Positions 46,573-54,287 of a stretch of 64,000 nt of DNA are shown here, piece after piece. Under the pieces are notes generated by a model that had not been told where the DNA came from, did no database searches, and worked only from the letters and a program-made list of their open reading frames with translations. The translations under genes were made by a program, and so were the position numbers. The stretch is from Streptomyces tauricus (GTDB taxonomy: Bacteria > Actinomycetota > Actinomycetes > Streptomycetales > Streptomycetaceae): contig NZ_BMVY01000008.1 in the NCBI RefSeq assembly GCF_014650955.1, positions 62,001 through 126,000 of the forward strand. Direction: 5' to 3'. The stretch's first letter is position 1. Each line of letters starts with the position of its first letter.

Positions 46573-46586
46573 GCGTCGTGCCGCAT

Positions 46587-47093
46587 ATGACCCACGACAT
46601 GGTTGCCACCCTGCGCCCCCTGCTCGTCGCCGAGGCCTCGGCCGAGGCATATGCCTCCGGGACCGAATCCAGTGACCTGGAACAGGACGTCTGGGTGCGC
46701 CTCCTGGAACGCCTCGGTACGGAGGGCCCGCCCGCCGATCCGGCGGCCTGGCTGCGCGTCGCCGTCCGCACCGAGGCCCGGCGCGCCGGCCGCACCGCGA
46801 GCATCGAACGGCCGTACGTGTCCGAGCCCGCCGACGACAGCGGACCGGGGCCCGAGCAGCTCGCGCTCAGCGCCGCCCGGCGCCGCGCCCTGTACTCCGC
46901 CGTACGACGCCTGCCGGGCCGCTGCCCGCGCCTCATGGCCGCTCTGCTGTCCCCGAAAGACCTCACTTACCGGGAGATCGCGGGGGAGTTGGGTATCTCA
47001 CAGGGCAGTCTCGGTCCGGATCGTTCCAGATGCCTGAGTTGTCTGCTCCGAATGCTCACATCGGAGGTTGCGGCGCATGAACCGCGGGGATAG
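46587..47093 (+). CDS. Small sigma-70-like protein
   Basis: ATG 46587 gives 168 residues. The N-terminal part (EAYASGTESSDLEQDVWVRL, PAAWLRVAVRTEARRAGR) resembles ECF sigma region 2. The C-terminal part (LPGRCPRLMAALLSPKDLTY, REIAGELGISQGSLGPDRSR) resembles region 4 helix-turn-helix. It is at the short end for the group and ends in a Cys-containing tail (CLSCLLRML). No anti-sigma gene or ribosome site is evident. It probably directs polymerase to a small regulon. Confidence 0.8.
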   Translation: MTHDMVATLRPLLVAEASAEAYASGTESSDLEQDVWVRLLERLGTEGPPADPAAWLRVAVRTEARRAGRTASIERPYVSEPADDSGPGPEQLALSAARRRALYSAVRRLPGRCPRLMAALLSPKDLTYREIAGELGISQGSLGPDRSRCLSCLLRMLTSEVAAHEPRG

Positions 47094-47139
47094 GAGTGAG
47101 GGACAACCGGCGGAACAGGTGAGCGGGAGGCATGCACAC

Positions 47140-47643
47140 ATGGGCATGAGCGTGACCATCTCGGCGGCGGCCGAACAGGACGCCGAACAGATCCTCAAAC
47201 TGCAGTTCCTCTGCTACCAGAGCGAGGCCGAGCTGTACGGCGACTACAGCATCGAGCCCCTCACCCAGCCGCTGGACTCCCTCAAGGCGGAGCTCACGGA
47301 CGGCACGGTCCTGGTGGCCCGGCTCGGCGACGAGGTGGTGGCCTCGGTGCGCGGCGCCGTGGGCACGGATGGCACGGCCCGGATCGACAAGCTGATCGTG
47401 CATCCGCGGATGCAGCGGCACGGGCTGGGCGGGCGGTTGCTCGACGCGATCGAGTCGCGGCTCGCGGCGGACGCGGGGGCGAAGAGCTTCCAGCTCTTCA
47501 CCGGGCACCGCAGTGACCGCAATCTGCGGTTGTACCGGAAGCACGGGTACGAGCCGGTGTCGACCGAGCGCGTCGATGAGCGGCTCAGCGTGGTGACGTT
47601 GGCGAAGGACGCGCAGGCCGGCGCGTTCGTGGCAAGCGCTTGA
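47140..47643 (+). CDS. GNAT-family N-acetyltransferase
   Basis: The product is 167 residues from ATG 47140 after GGGAGG. ARIDKLIVHPRMQRHGLGGR supplies the acetyl-CoA motif and FTGHRSDRNLRLYRKHGYEP motif B. It follows the sigma-like gene by 46 bp on the same strand. Substrate unknown. Confidence 0.88.
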   Translation: MGMSVTISAAAEQDAEQILKLQFLCYQSEAELYGDYSIEPLTQPLDSLKAELTDGTVLVARLGDEVVASVRGAVGTDGTARIDKLIVHPRMQRHGLGGRLLDAIESRLAADAGAKSFQLFTGHRSDRNLRLYRKHGYEPVSTERVDERLSVVTLAKDAQAGAFVASA

Positions 47644-47691
47644 CGCTCCGCGCGGCGGCCGGTGCGAGTCCGCGTGTCCGTCGTGCCCGGG

Positions 47692-47711
47692 CGCGCGGTT
47701 CCCCGCGCCCC
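47692..47711 (+). repeat. Single GC-rich repeat copy
   Basis: A GCGCGGTTCCCCGCGCCCC variant, followed by GAAGGGGCGCG which can pair back on it. It lies between convergent genes and may terminate both. Confidence 0.7.
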
Positions 47712-47728
47712 TGAAGGGGCGCGCCTCT

Positions 47729-48196
47729 CTATGAGGTGACTGCCCTGCTCCCGCGCAGCCAGAACATCGCTGTGATCGGGAGCAGGACCGGGATGAACAG
47801 GTAGCCCATGCCGTAGTCCGACCAGACCGTGGCGTCGGGGAAGGCGGAGGGGTCGGCCAGGGTCCAGGTGCCGACGATCAGCACGCCCGCGAGTTCGGCG
47901 GCGCAGCACACCAGCGCCGCCCTGCGGGCCCGCTCGCCGCCGCGGACGAGCGAGTAGGTGATGAAGCCGTACACGAGGCCGGCCACCGCCGACAGCGAGT
48001 AGGCGAGGGGCGCTTTGTCGAACTCCGTCGCGATCTGTACGGCCGAGCGCGACACGGCGCCGACGACCATCACCCCGTACAGCCAGACCAGCAGCATGCC
48101 GGGGCCGCGGATCAGCCGCGTGCGGCCGGGCTTCCCGGACGCCTCGGGCGAACCGGGCCCCCCGGGTGTCCTGGGCTCCTCGGCGGGCACCGCCAT
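47729..48196 (-). CDS. Small membrane protein of unknown function
   Basis: The product is 155 residues from ATG 48196. After a Pro/Gly-rich cytoplasmic start (about 1-30) there are four membrane helices: LLVWLYGVMVVGAV, LSAVAGLVYGFITYSLV, ALVCCAAELAGVLIVGTW and YLFIPVLLPITAMFWL. It starts 1 bp after the next membrane protein gene ends, so the two form one operon and perhaps one complex. Family not recognised. Confidence 0.78.
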   Translation of the reverse strand: MAVPAEEPRTPGGPGSPEASGKPGRTRLIRGPGMLLVWLYGVMVVGAVSRSAVQIATEFDKAPLAYSLSAVAGLVYGFITYSLVRGGERARRAALVCCAAELAGVLIVGTWTLADPSAFPDATVWSDYGMGYLFIPVLLPITAMFWLRGSRAVTS

Positions 48197-48197
48197 C

Positions 48198-48557
48198 TCA
48201 GCCTCCCCAGATGTCGTAGAGCCGTACCTGCAGCACGGCGAGGACCACGCCGCCCGCCGCGACCGTGATCGAACCCCAGCGGGTGCGCTCCGCCAGTGAC
48301 ATGAAACCCGCCGCCGGGACGCACGCGAAGGCGCCGATCAGATAGGACACGAAGATCGTCGTGCCCTGCTCGGGCTTCTCGCCGCGGGCCAGCTGGACGA
48401 TGCCGACGACGAGCTGGACGAGGGTGAGGAGCGTCACCACGGCCATACCGATGAAGTGCCAGTCCTTGGTCGGCTGGTCCCGGTAGGCGGCCCAGCCGCA
48501 CCAGGCGGCGAGCGCGAGCGCGGCGACGGCCGTCGCGACCGTCAGGGCATCAAGCAT
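48198..48557 (-). CDS. Small four-helix membrane protein
   Basis: The product is 119 residues from ATG 48557 (MLDALTVATAVAALALAAWC). Four hydrophobic helices include IGMAVVTLLTLVQLVVGIVQ and FVSYLIGAFACVPAAGF. No polar motif suggests transport or catalysis. It is divergent from the HAD gene and co-directional with the previous entry. Confidence 0.78.
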   Translation of the reverse strand: MLDALTVATAVAALALAAWCGWAAYRDQPTKDWHFIGMAVVTLLTLVQLVVGIVQLARGEKPEQGTTIFVSYLIGAFACVPAAGFMSLAERTRWGSITVAAGGVVLAVLQVRLYDIWGG

Positions 48558-48626
48558 GCCGCGACCCTATTACGGGCCAAAAGGCCCGCTGCTCCCGCCC
48601 CCGGGGTGCCCCGTAGGGTCGAGGGC

Positions 48627-49274
48627 ATGAAGATCCGAGCCGATGCCCTGCTGTTCGACAACGACGGAACGCTCGTCTCGTCCCTCGAGTCGGTGTACCG
48701 ATGCTGGAGCAGGTGGGCCGCGGAGTACGGGATCACCGCCGAGGAGTTCGCCCGGGTCGAGCTGCACGGCCGCCCGGCCGCCGAGATAGCCGCCGACCTG
48801 CTGCCCGCCGCCCGGGTCCCCGAGGCCGTCGTGCGCATCGAGCAGCTGGAGGTGGAGGACGTCGCGGGCGGTGTGCACCTGCTGCCGGGGACGAAGGCAC
48901 TCCTCGACTCGCTGCCCGCCGACCGCTGGGCCGTCGTCACCTCCGCCACCCGGCGCCTGGGCGAGGCCCGTCTCGCCGAGGTCGGCATCCGCCCGAAGAA
49001 CCTGGTCGCCGCCGACGACATCACGCGCGGCAAGCCCGACCCCGAGCCGTTCCTGCTCGCCGCCCGGCGGCTCGGCGTGGACCCGGCCCGCTGTGTTGTC
49101 TTCGAGGACGCGCCCGCGGGACTCCAGGCGGGCCGCGCGGCCGGCATGACCACCGTGGCATTGACCACAACGCACCGGGCCGCCGAACTGAGCGCGGATG
49201 TCGTGGTCGAGGACCTCTCGGCCGTGTCCGCACTGGTCACCGACGCCGGAGTGGAGCTCTCCGTCGGCGACTGA
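48627..49274 (+). CDS. HAD-family sugar-phosphatase-like hydrolase
   Basis: The product is 215 residues from ATG 48627. Motif I is LLFDNDGTLVSSLES (nucleophile D and D+2 as DND), motif II is WAVVTSATRRL, motif III includes the Lys in RGKPDPEPFLLAARRLG, and motif IV is CVVFEDAPAGLQAGRAAGM. This matches beta-phosphoglucomutase or glycerol/sugar-1-phosphatase-like enzymes (DcuR/Gs1 type). Substrate unknown. A strong hairpin follows it. Confidence 0.9.
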   Translation: MKIRADALLFDNDGTLVSSLESVYRCWSRWAAEYGITAEEFARVELHGRPAAEIAADLLPAARVPEAVVRIEQLEVEDVAGGVHLLPGTKALLDSLPADRWAVVTSATRRLGEARLAEVGIRPKNLVAADDITRGKPDPEPFLLAARRLGVDPARCVVFEDAPAGLQAGRAAGMTTVALTTTHRAAELSADVVVEDLSAVSALVTDAGVELSVGD

Positions 49275-49295
49275 GCGGCGTCTGAAAGGTGTCCA

Positions 49296-49320
49296 CCGCT
49301 GTCCGTCATGCGGACAGCGG
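49296..49320 (+). terminator. Terminator of the HAD gene
   Basis: CCGCTGTCCG (49296-49305), loop TCATG, then the exact complement (49311-49320), followed by TTCTCT. It isolates the met leader region from upstream transcription. Confidence 0.8.
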
Positions 49321-49357
49321 TTCTCTGTCCCACGCAAAGATCTGCTTTAATTTTCTC

Positions 49358-49444
49358 ATGACCACGACGAGCAGCCGCATCCTTGCGACCGAGGCGACCA
49401 TGACGCCCGGTGCTCGCTGTATGTGTCGAATGCGCGCCTTCTAG
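49358..49444 (+). CDS. Cys/Met-rich leader peptide of the met operon
   Basis: A 28-codon frame from ATG 49358 to TAG 49442 ends in RCMCRMRAF: C21, M22, C23, R24, M25. TTTAAT (49346-49351) lies 6 bases before the ATG and would give a leaderless mRNA. An internal ATG at 49400 gives a 14-residue form. The peptide lies about 220 bp before metN. Ribosome stalling at the Cys-Met-Cys codons when sulfur amino acids are short could control the operon, as described for cysteine leader peptides in other actinobacteria. Short stems occur downstream (49467-49484). Confidence 0.7.
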   Translation: MTTTSSRILATEATMTPGARCMCRMRAF

Positions 49445-49663
49445 AGGGCCCCCGCACCACCCCAGCCTCGCGCCCCGAAGCGAGTTAGCTCACGTCTGCC
49501 CGTACGCCCTTCTCCGTACGCGACTGAGCCCGCCCCGCGCACGCAGTTCTGCCGAAGCCCGGTTCTCGACGCCACCGCGTGAACGACCGTGCCGCGTTCG
49601 ACCGAAATGCACCCGTGCCCGGCGCACACCCACGCCCTGCACTCGACAGTGACGGAAACCCCA

Positions 49664-50698
49664 GTGATCACGACAACAGGCCTTACCAAGGTCTACCGCT
49701 CACGCGGCCGAGAGGTCACCGCCCTGGACGGCGTCGATCTGCATGTCCGCGAAGGCGAGGTGTACGGCGTCATCGGACAGTCCGGCGCCGGCAAGTCCTC
49801 TCTCATCCGCTGCGTCAACCTGCTGGAGCGCCCCACCGCCGGCACCGTGACCGTCGCGGGACAGGACCTCACGGCCCTCGCCGGGCGCGGCCCGCGCGCG
49901 GGCAAGGAGCTGCGGCAGGCGCGCAGCCGTATCGGCATGGTCTTCCAGCACTTCAACCTGCTGTCGACGCGGACCGTCCAGGACAACGTCGAGCTGCCGC
50001 TGGAGATCCTCGGGAAGTCGGGGAAGGAGCGCTCGCGCAAGGCGCTGGAACTGCTCGACCTGGTCGGTCTCACCGACAAGGCCAAGTCCTACCCCGCCCA
50101 GCTCTCCGGCGGCCAGAAGCAGCGCGTCGGCATCGCCCGCGCCCTCGCGGGGGACCCGAAGGTGCTCCTGTCGGACGAGGCGACCAGCGCCCTGGACCCC
50201 GAGACGACCCGCTCCATCCTCCACCTGCTGCGCGACCTCAACCGCCAGCTGGGGCTGACCGTCCTGCTCATCACGCACGAGATGGACGTCGTCAAGACCG
50301 TCTGCGACTCGGCGGCGCTCATGGAGAACGGGCGGATCGTCGAGTCGGGCACCGTCACCGAACTCCTTGCCACCCCCGGCTCCGAGCTGGCCGCCGCGCT
50401 CTTCCCGGTGAGCGGAGAGGCCTCGGGCGACGACCGCACGGTCCTCGACGTCACCTTCCACGGCGACGCGGCGACCCGGCCGGTCATCTCGCAGCTCTCG
50501 CGCACGTACAACATCGACATCTCGATCCTCGGCGCCGCGATGGACACCGTCGCGGGCCGGCAGGTCGGCCGTATGCGCATCGAGCTGCCCGGCCGGTACG
50601 AGGACAACGTCGTGCCGATCGGCTTCCTGCGCGAGCAGGGCCTGCAGATCGACATCCAGGGTCACGCGCCCGCGCTCGTGAAGGAAGGTGCCAAGTGA
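49664..50698 (+). CDS. metN: Methionine ABC transporter ATP-binding protein
   Basis: GTG 49664 (VITTTGLTKVYRSRGREV) is chosen because the homology begins there; ATG 49589 and GTG 49649 are in frame upstream. The product is about 344 residues. Walker A is GQSGAGKSS, the Q-loop follows in MVFQHFNLL, the signature is LSGGQKQRVGIARAL and Walker B is VLLSDEATSALD. The C-terminal NIL/ACT-like domain (about 255-340) binds methionine and inhibits uptake when it is plentiful. The metI start overlaps its stop. Confidence 0.95.
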   Translation: MITTTGLTKVYRSRGREVTALDGVDLHVREGEVYGVIGQSGAGKSSLIRCVNLLERPTAGTVTVAGQDLTALAGRGPRAGKELRQARSRIGMVFQHFNLLSTRTVQDNVELPLEILGKSGKERSRKALELLDLVGLTDKAKSYPAQLSGGQKQRVGIARALAGDPKVLLSDEATSALDPETTRSILHLLRDLNRQLGLTVLLITHEMDVVKTVCDSAALMENGRIVESGTVTELLATPGSELAAALFPVSGEASGDDRTVLDVTFHGDAATRPVISQLSRTYNIDISILGAAMDTVAGRQVGRMRIELPGRYEDNVVPIGFLREQGLQIDIQGHAPALVKEGAK

Positions 50699-51492
50699 CC
50701 TGGTCCGAGATGCAGCCGCTGCTGGAGCAGGCGTGTTGGGACACCCTCTACATGGTCGGCTGGTCGACGGTCATCGCCGTCGTCGGCGGACTGCCGCTGG
50801 GCATCCTGCTGGTCCTCACCGACCGCGGCGGCCTGCTGCAGAACACCGTGCTGAACAAGGTCATCGGGCAGGTCGTGAACATCGCCCGCTCGATGCCGTT
50901 CATCATCCTGATGGTCGCGCTGATGGGCTTCACCCGGTCGATCACCGGCACCACCATCGGCCGTGAGGCCGCCATCGTGCCGCTCGCGATCGGTGCGATC
51001 CCGTTCTTCGCGCGCCTGGTCGAGACGGCTGTCCGCGAAGTGGACGGCGGGCTCGTCGAGGCCGTGCAGTCGATGGGCGGCAACACCTGGACCGTCGTCC
51101 GCAAGGTGCTCGTCCCCGAGTCGCTCCCGTCGCTGATCTCCAGCACCACGACGACGATCGTCGCCCTCATCGGCTACTCCGCGATGGCCGGCACCGTCGG
51201 TGCGGGCGGCCTCGGAGACATCGCCATCCGCTACGGCTACCAGCGCTTCGAGACCGAACTGATGTGGATCACCGTGGGCGTTCTCGCCGTGGTCATCTCC
51301 CTCATCCAGTTCGTCGGCGACTACGCCGCGCGGGGGCTGTACCGGCGCGGCGGCCAGTCGGGTGCCGCGCCGCGGCTCAGGCTGCTCAGGAGCAGGGCCG
51401 CGGTGAACTCCGGTTCCGAGGCGTCCGACGACACCGACTCCGCGGACACCTCCAGCGAGGCGCCCAAGGCCGAGGTCGGCAAGGTCGCCTGA
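50695..51492 (+). CDS. metI: Methionine ABC transporter permease
   Basis: GTG 50695 overlaps the metN stop; the product is 265 residues. Five membrane helices include MVGWSTVIAVVGGLPLGILL and the EAA-type loop GGLVEAVQSMGGNTWTVVRK that contacts MetN. The C-terminal 45 residues are a Ser/Asp/Glu-rich cytoplasmic tail not seen in the E. coli protein. Confidence 0.95.
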   Translation: MTWSEMQPLLEQACWDTLYMVGWSTVIAVVGGLPLGILLVLTDRGGLLQNTVLNKVIGQVVNIARSMPFIILMVALMGFTRSITGTTIGREAAIVPLAIGAIPFFARLVETAVREVDGGLVEAVQSMGGNTWTVVRKVLVPESLPSLISSTTTTIVALIGYSAMAGTVGAGGLGDIAIRYGYQRFETELMWITVGVLAVVISLIQFVGDYAARGLYRRGGQSGAAPRLRLLRSRAAVNSGSEASDDTDSADTSSEAPKAEVGKVA

Positions 51493-51591
51493 GGCCCTCG
51501 CGGGCCGCTCCCCATACGTCCCCACCCCACCCGCAGATGTCCCCGCACACCCTTCGCGGGTTCACCCAGCCCACATGGAAAGGCACTTTTC

Positions 51592-52419
51592 GTGCGTAAC
51601 GCCGTAAAGCTCACCACCGCTGTCCTCGCCGCCGGAGCCCTCACCCTGGGCCTCACGGCCTGCGGCTCGGACAAGGACGACGCCTCCGACACCAGCGGAC
51701 CGCTGATCGTCGCCGCCAGCCCCGTCCCGCACGCCGAGATCCTGACCTATGTGAAGGACAACCTCGCGAAGGACGCGGGACTCGACCTCCAGGTCAAGGA
51801 GTTCACGGACTACGTCCTGCCGAACACCGCGACCGAGGACGGGTCCGTCGGCGCCAACTACTTCCAGAACCAGCCGTACCTCGACGACTTCAACAAGAAG
51901 AACGGCACCCACATCGTGCCCGTCGTCACGGTCCACCTGGAGCCGCTCGGCCTCTACTCCAGCAAGATCAAGAAGGCCGACGAGCTGAAGAGCGGCGCGA
52001 CCGTCGCCGTCCCGAACGACACGGTCAACGAGGCGCGGGCGCTCAAGCTCCTCGACGCCAACGGGATCATCACGCTCAAGGACGGCGCGGGCAACGACGC
52101 GACCCCCAAGGACATCGCGAAGAACCCGAAGAACCTCAAGTTCAAGGAGCTGGAGGCGGCCCAGACCCCGCGCTCCCTGGACGACGTGGACGCCGCGGTG
52201 ATCAACGGCAACTACGCCATCGAGTCCGACCTCAAGCCCTCCGAGGACGCCCTGGTGCTGGAGTCCGCCGACGACAACCCGTACGGCAACTTCCTCGCCG
52301 TCAAGGAGGGCAACGAGGACGACCCGCGCGTCAAGAAGCTCGCCAAGCTCCTGACCTCCGCCGAGGTCAAGAAGTTCATCGAGGACAAGTACGCCGGTTC
52401 CGTCATCGCGTCCTTCTGA
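51592..52419 (+). CDS. metQ: Methionine-binding lipoprotein (first copy)
   Basis: GTG 51592 after GGAAAGG gives 275 residues. The lipobox is LTACGSDKD, so the mature protein is anchored at that Cys. NlpA/MetQ motifs: AASPVPHAEILTYVKDNLAK, VKEFTDYVLPNTATEDG, NYFQNQPYLDDFNKKNGTH and KNPKNLKFKELEAAQTPRSL. It delivers methionine to MetNI. Confidence 0.95.
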   Translation: MRNAVKLTTAVLAAGALTLGLTACGSDKDDASDTSGPLIVAASPVPHAEILTYVKDNLAKDAGLDLQVKEFTDYVLPNTATEDGSVGANYFQNQPYLDDFNKKNGTHIVPVVTVHLEPLGLYSSKIKKADELKSGATVAVPNDTVNEARALKLLDANGIITLKDGAGNDATPKDIAKNPKNLKFKELEAAQTPRSLDDVDAAVINGNYAIESDLKPSEDALVLESADDNPYGNFLAVKEGNEDDPRVKKLAKLLTSAEVKKFIEDKYAGSVIASF

Positions 52420-52473
52420 CCGATCGCCCCGCACCATCCGAGTCACTGGAACCACCTGAGGAAGGCGCCGACG

Positions 52474-53307
52474 ATGCGCAAACCCGTCATCTCCGCGGCG
52501 GCCGCCGCACTGGCCCTCGGTCTCGCCCTGACCGCCTGCGGTGCGAAGGACGAGGGCTCCGGGGGCGGAGGTGACGACGGCGCGCTGATCGTCGGCGCCA
52601 CCGCGGTCCCGGCCGGCGAGGTCCTGTCGTACATCAAGAAGGACCTCGCCGCGAAGAACGGACTCGACCTGGAGATCAAGGAGTTCACGGACTACGTCCT
52701 GCCGAACACCGCGCTCCAGGAGGGCTCGCTCGACGCGAACCTGTACCAGAACGAGCCGTTCCTCGACGACTTCAACAAGTCCAAGGGCACCGACCTGGTC
52801 CCGGTCGTGGACGCGTACCTGCCGCCCATGGGCGTGTACTCGAAGAAGGTCCAGGACGTCGCCGACCTCCCCGACGGAGTCACCGTCGCGGTGCCCAGCG
52901 ACATCACCAACGAGGGCCGCGCCCTGAAACTCCTCGCCTCCGAGGGTGTCATCACGCTCAGGGCGGGGGCCGGTACGACCGCGTCCCCGGCGGACATCGT
53001 GAAGAACCCGAAGAACCTGAAGTTCAAGGAGCTGGAACCCGCGCAGCTGCCGCGTTCCCTGGACGACGTGGCCGCCGCGGTCATCAACAACAACTACGCC
53101 CAGGACGCGGGCCTCAGCCCGGCCGACGACGCCGTCCTGCTGGAGTCCGCGAAGGACAACCCGTACGCGAACCTCCTCGCCGTGAAGAAGGGCAACGAGG
53201 ACGATCCGCGGGTCGAGAAGCTCGCCGAGCTCCTGACCTCGGACGAGGTGCGGAAGTTCATCCAGGACACGTACAAGGGATCGGTCCTGCCCGTCACTTC
53301 CGGGTGA
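52474..53307 (+). CDS. metQ: Methionine-binding lipoprotein (second copy)
   Basis: The product is 277 residues from ATG 52474, 54 bp after the first copy. The lipobox is LTACGAKDEG. It is clearly a paralogue: IKEFTDYVLPNTALQEGSL, KNPKNLKFKELEPAQLPRSL and NPYANLLAVKKGNEDDPR are shared with small changes. Differences around LYQNEPFLDDFNKSKGTD may change ligand preference (for example D-methionine or a sulfoxide). That is inference. Confidence 0.93.
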   Translation: MRKPVISAAAAALALGLALTACGAKDEGSGGGGDDGALIVGATAVPAGEVLSYIKKDLAAKNGLDLEIKEFTDYVLPNTALQEGSLDANLYQNEPFLDDFNKSKGTDLVPVVDAYLPPMGVYSKKVQDVADLPDGVTVAVPSDITNEGRALKLLASEGVITLRAGAGTTASPADIVKNPKNLKFKELEPAQLPRSLDDVAAAVINNNYAQDAGLSPADDAVLLESAKDNPYANLLAVKKGNEDDPRVEKLAELLTSDEVRKFIQDTYKGSVLPVTSG

Positions 53308-53346
53308 CGCCGTGACCCGGCCGTCCCCGGGCCGTTCCCCCCTGCG

Positions 53347-53385
53347 CCACGGTGTCGACTCGTCGACAAGGAGCCGACGCCGTGG
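53347..53385 (+). terminator. Hairpin after the met operon
   Basis: CCACGGTGTCG (53347-53357) and CGACGCCGTGG (53375-53385) pair at 10 of 11 positions over a 17-base loop. It is a possible terminator 40 bp after the second metQ. Confidence 0.5.
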
Positions 53386-53461
53386 TGCAGTTCGGTGCCT
53401 GCATGCTGCATGCTGGGCAGTTCAGCAGGCCCGACGGTCCCTGATGGTTACGGAGCGGCGC

Positions 53462-54100
53462 ATGACGAACACCTTCCCCGACATCTCCCTGAACACGGAG
53501 CGGTTGGTGCTGCGCCCTCTTGAGGACGAGGACATTCCTGCCTTCACGGAGATGATGAACGACGAACAGGTCGCGGCCTGGACGTCCGTGCCGCAGCCCT
53601 TCACCGAGGCCGCCGCCCGCAACTGGATCGAGGAGTACGCGCCCGCCGAGCGCACCTCGGGCCGTGGACTCGACCTCGTCGTCACGGAGTTCCTCACCCA
53701 GCGCCTGGTCGGCATCATCCAGCTCGGCAACACGAATTGGCATGTCCGCTCCACGGAGCTCTCGTACATCACCGCCCCCTGGGCCCGCGGCGAGGGCTAC
53801 GCCTCCGAAGCGGCGCTCGCCACCGCCCAATGGCTGTTCAACGACCAGAAGTTCGAGCGTCTCGAACTGCGCACCGCGGCGGACAACACCGCCTCCCAGC
53901 AGGTCGCGCAGAAGATCGGCTGCATCAGCGAAGGCGTCCTGCGGGGCGCCTGTATAGCGCGCACCCGCACCGAGGACGGGCGCTGGGAGGACCTGCGCAC
54001 CGACTTCATCGTGTGGGGCCTGCTTCCCGAGGACATCGAGGGCATCGCCGAGCAGCTCGCCGACACCGGTGGTTTCACCGCGTACTCCGACTGGAACTGA
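53462..54100 (+). CDS. RimJ/RimL-type N-acetyltransferase
   Basis: The product is 212 residues from ATG 53462. LNTERLVLRPLEDEDIPAF and the C-terminal ELRTAADNTASQQVAQKIG, EGVLRGACIARTRTEDGRWE are typical of the RimJ/RimL group that acetylates protein N-termini or small amines. APWARGEGYASEAALA is the acetyl-CoA loop. The target is unknown. Confidence 0.88.
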   Translation: MTNTFPDISLNTERLVLRPLEDEDIPAFTEMMNDEQVAAWTSVPQPFTEAAARNWIEEYAPAERTSGRGLDLVVTEFLTQRLVGIIQLGNTNWHVRSTELSYITAPWARGEGYASEAALATAQWLFNDQKFERLELRTAADNTASQQVAQKIGCISEGVLRGACIARTRTEDGRWEDLRTDFIVWGLLPEDIEGIAEQLADTGGFTAYSDWN

Positions 54101-54287
54101 ACCGGGAGGGGCCCCGGCCCCCGGCCCGCAACCCACCCGGACACCACCGAAGCGCCCCTGAGACCCCCGCCGACACCCCTGCCGACACCTCCGAACATCA
54201 CGAGGTACGCTCACGGGGCTCCGCACGCCTGCCCGGCGGCTCACCGCCCACCCGACGACCTGCGAAGACTCCAGGAGACTGACGACG

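Noticed and set aside
49445-49663. SAM riboswitch before metN
   Set aside because: No SAM-I or SAM-II core pattern is seen; only short stems, while a leader peptide is present.
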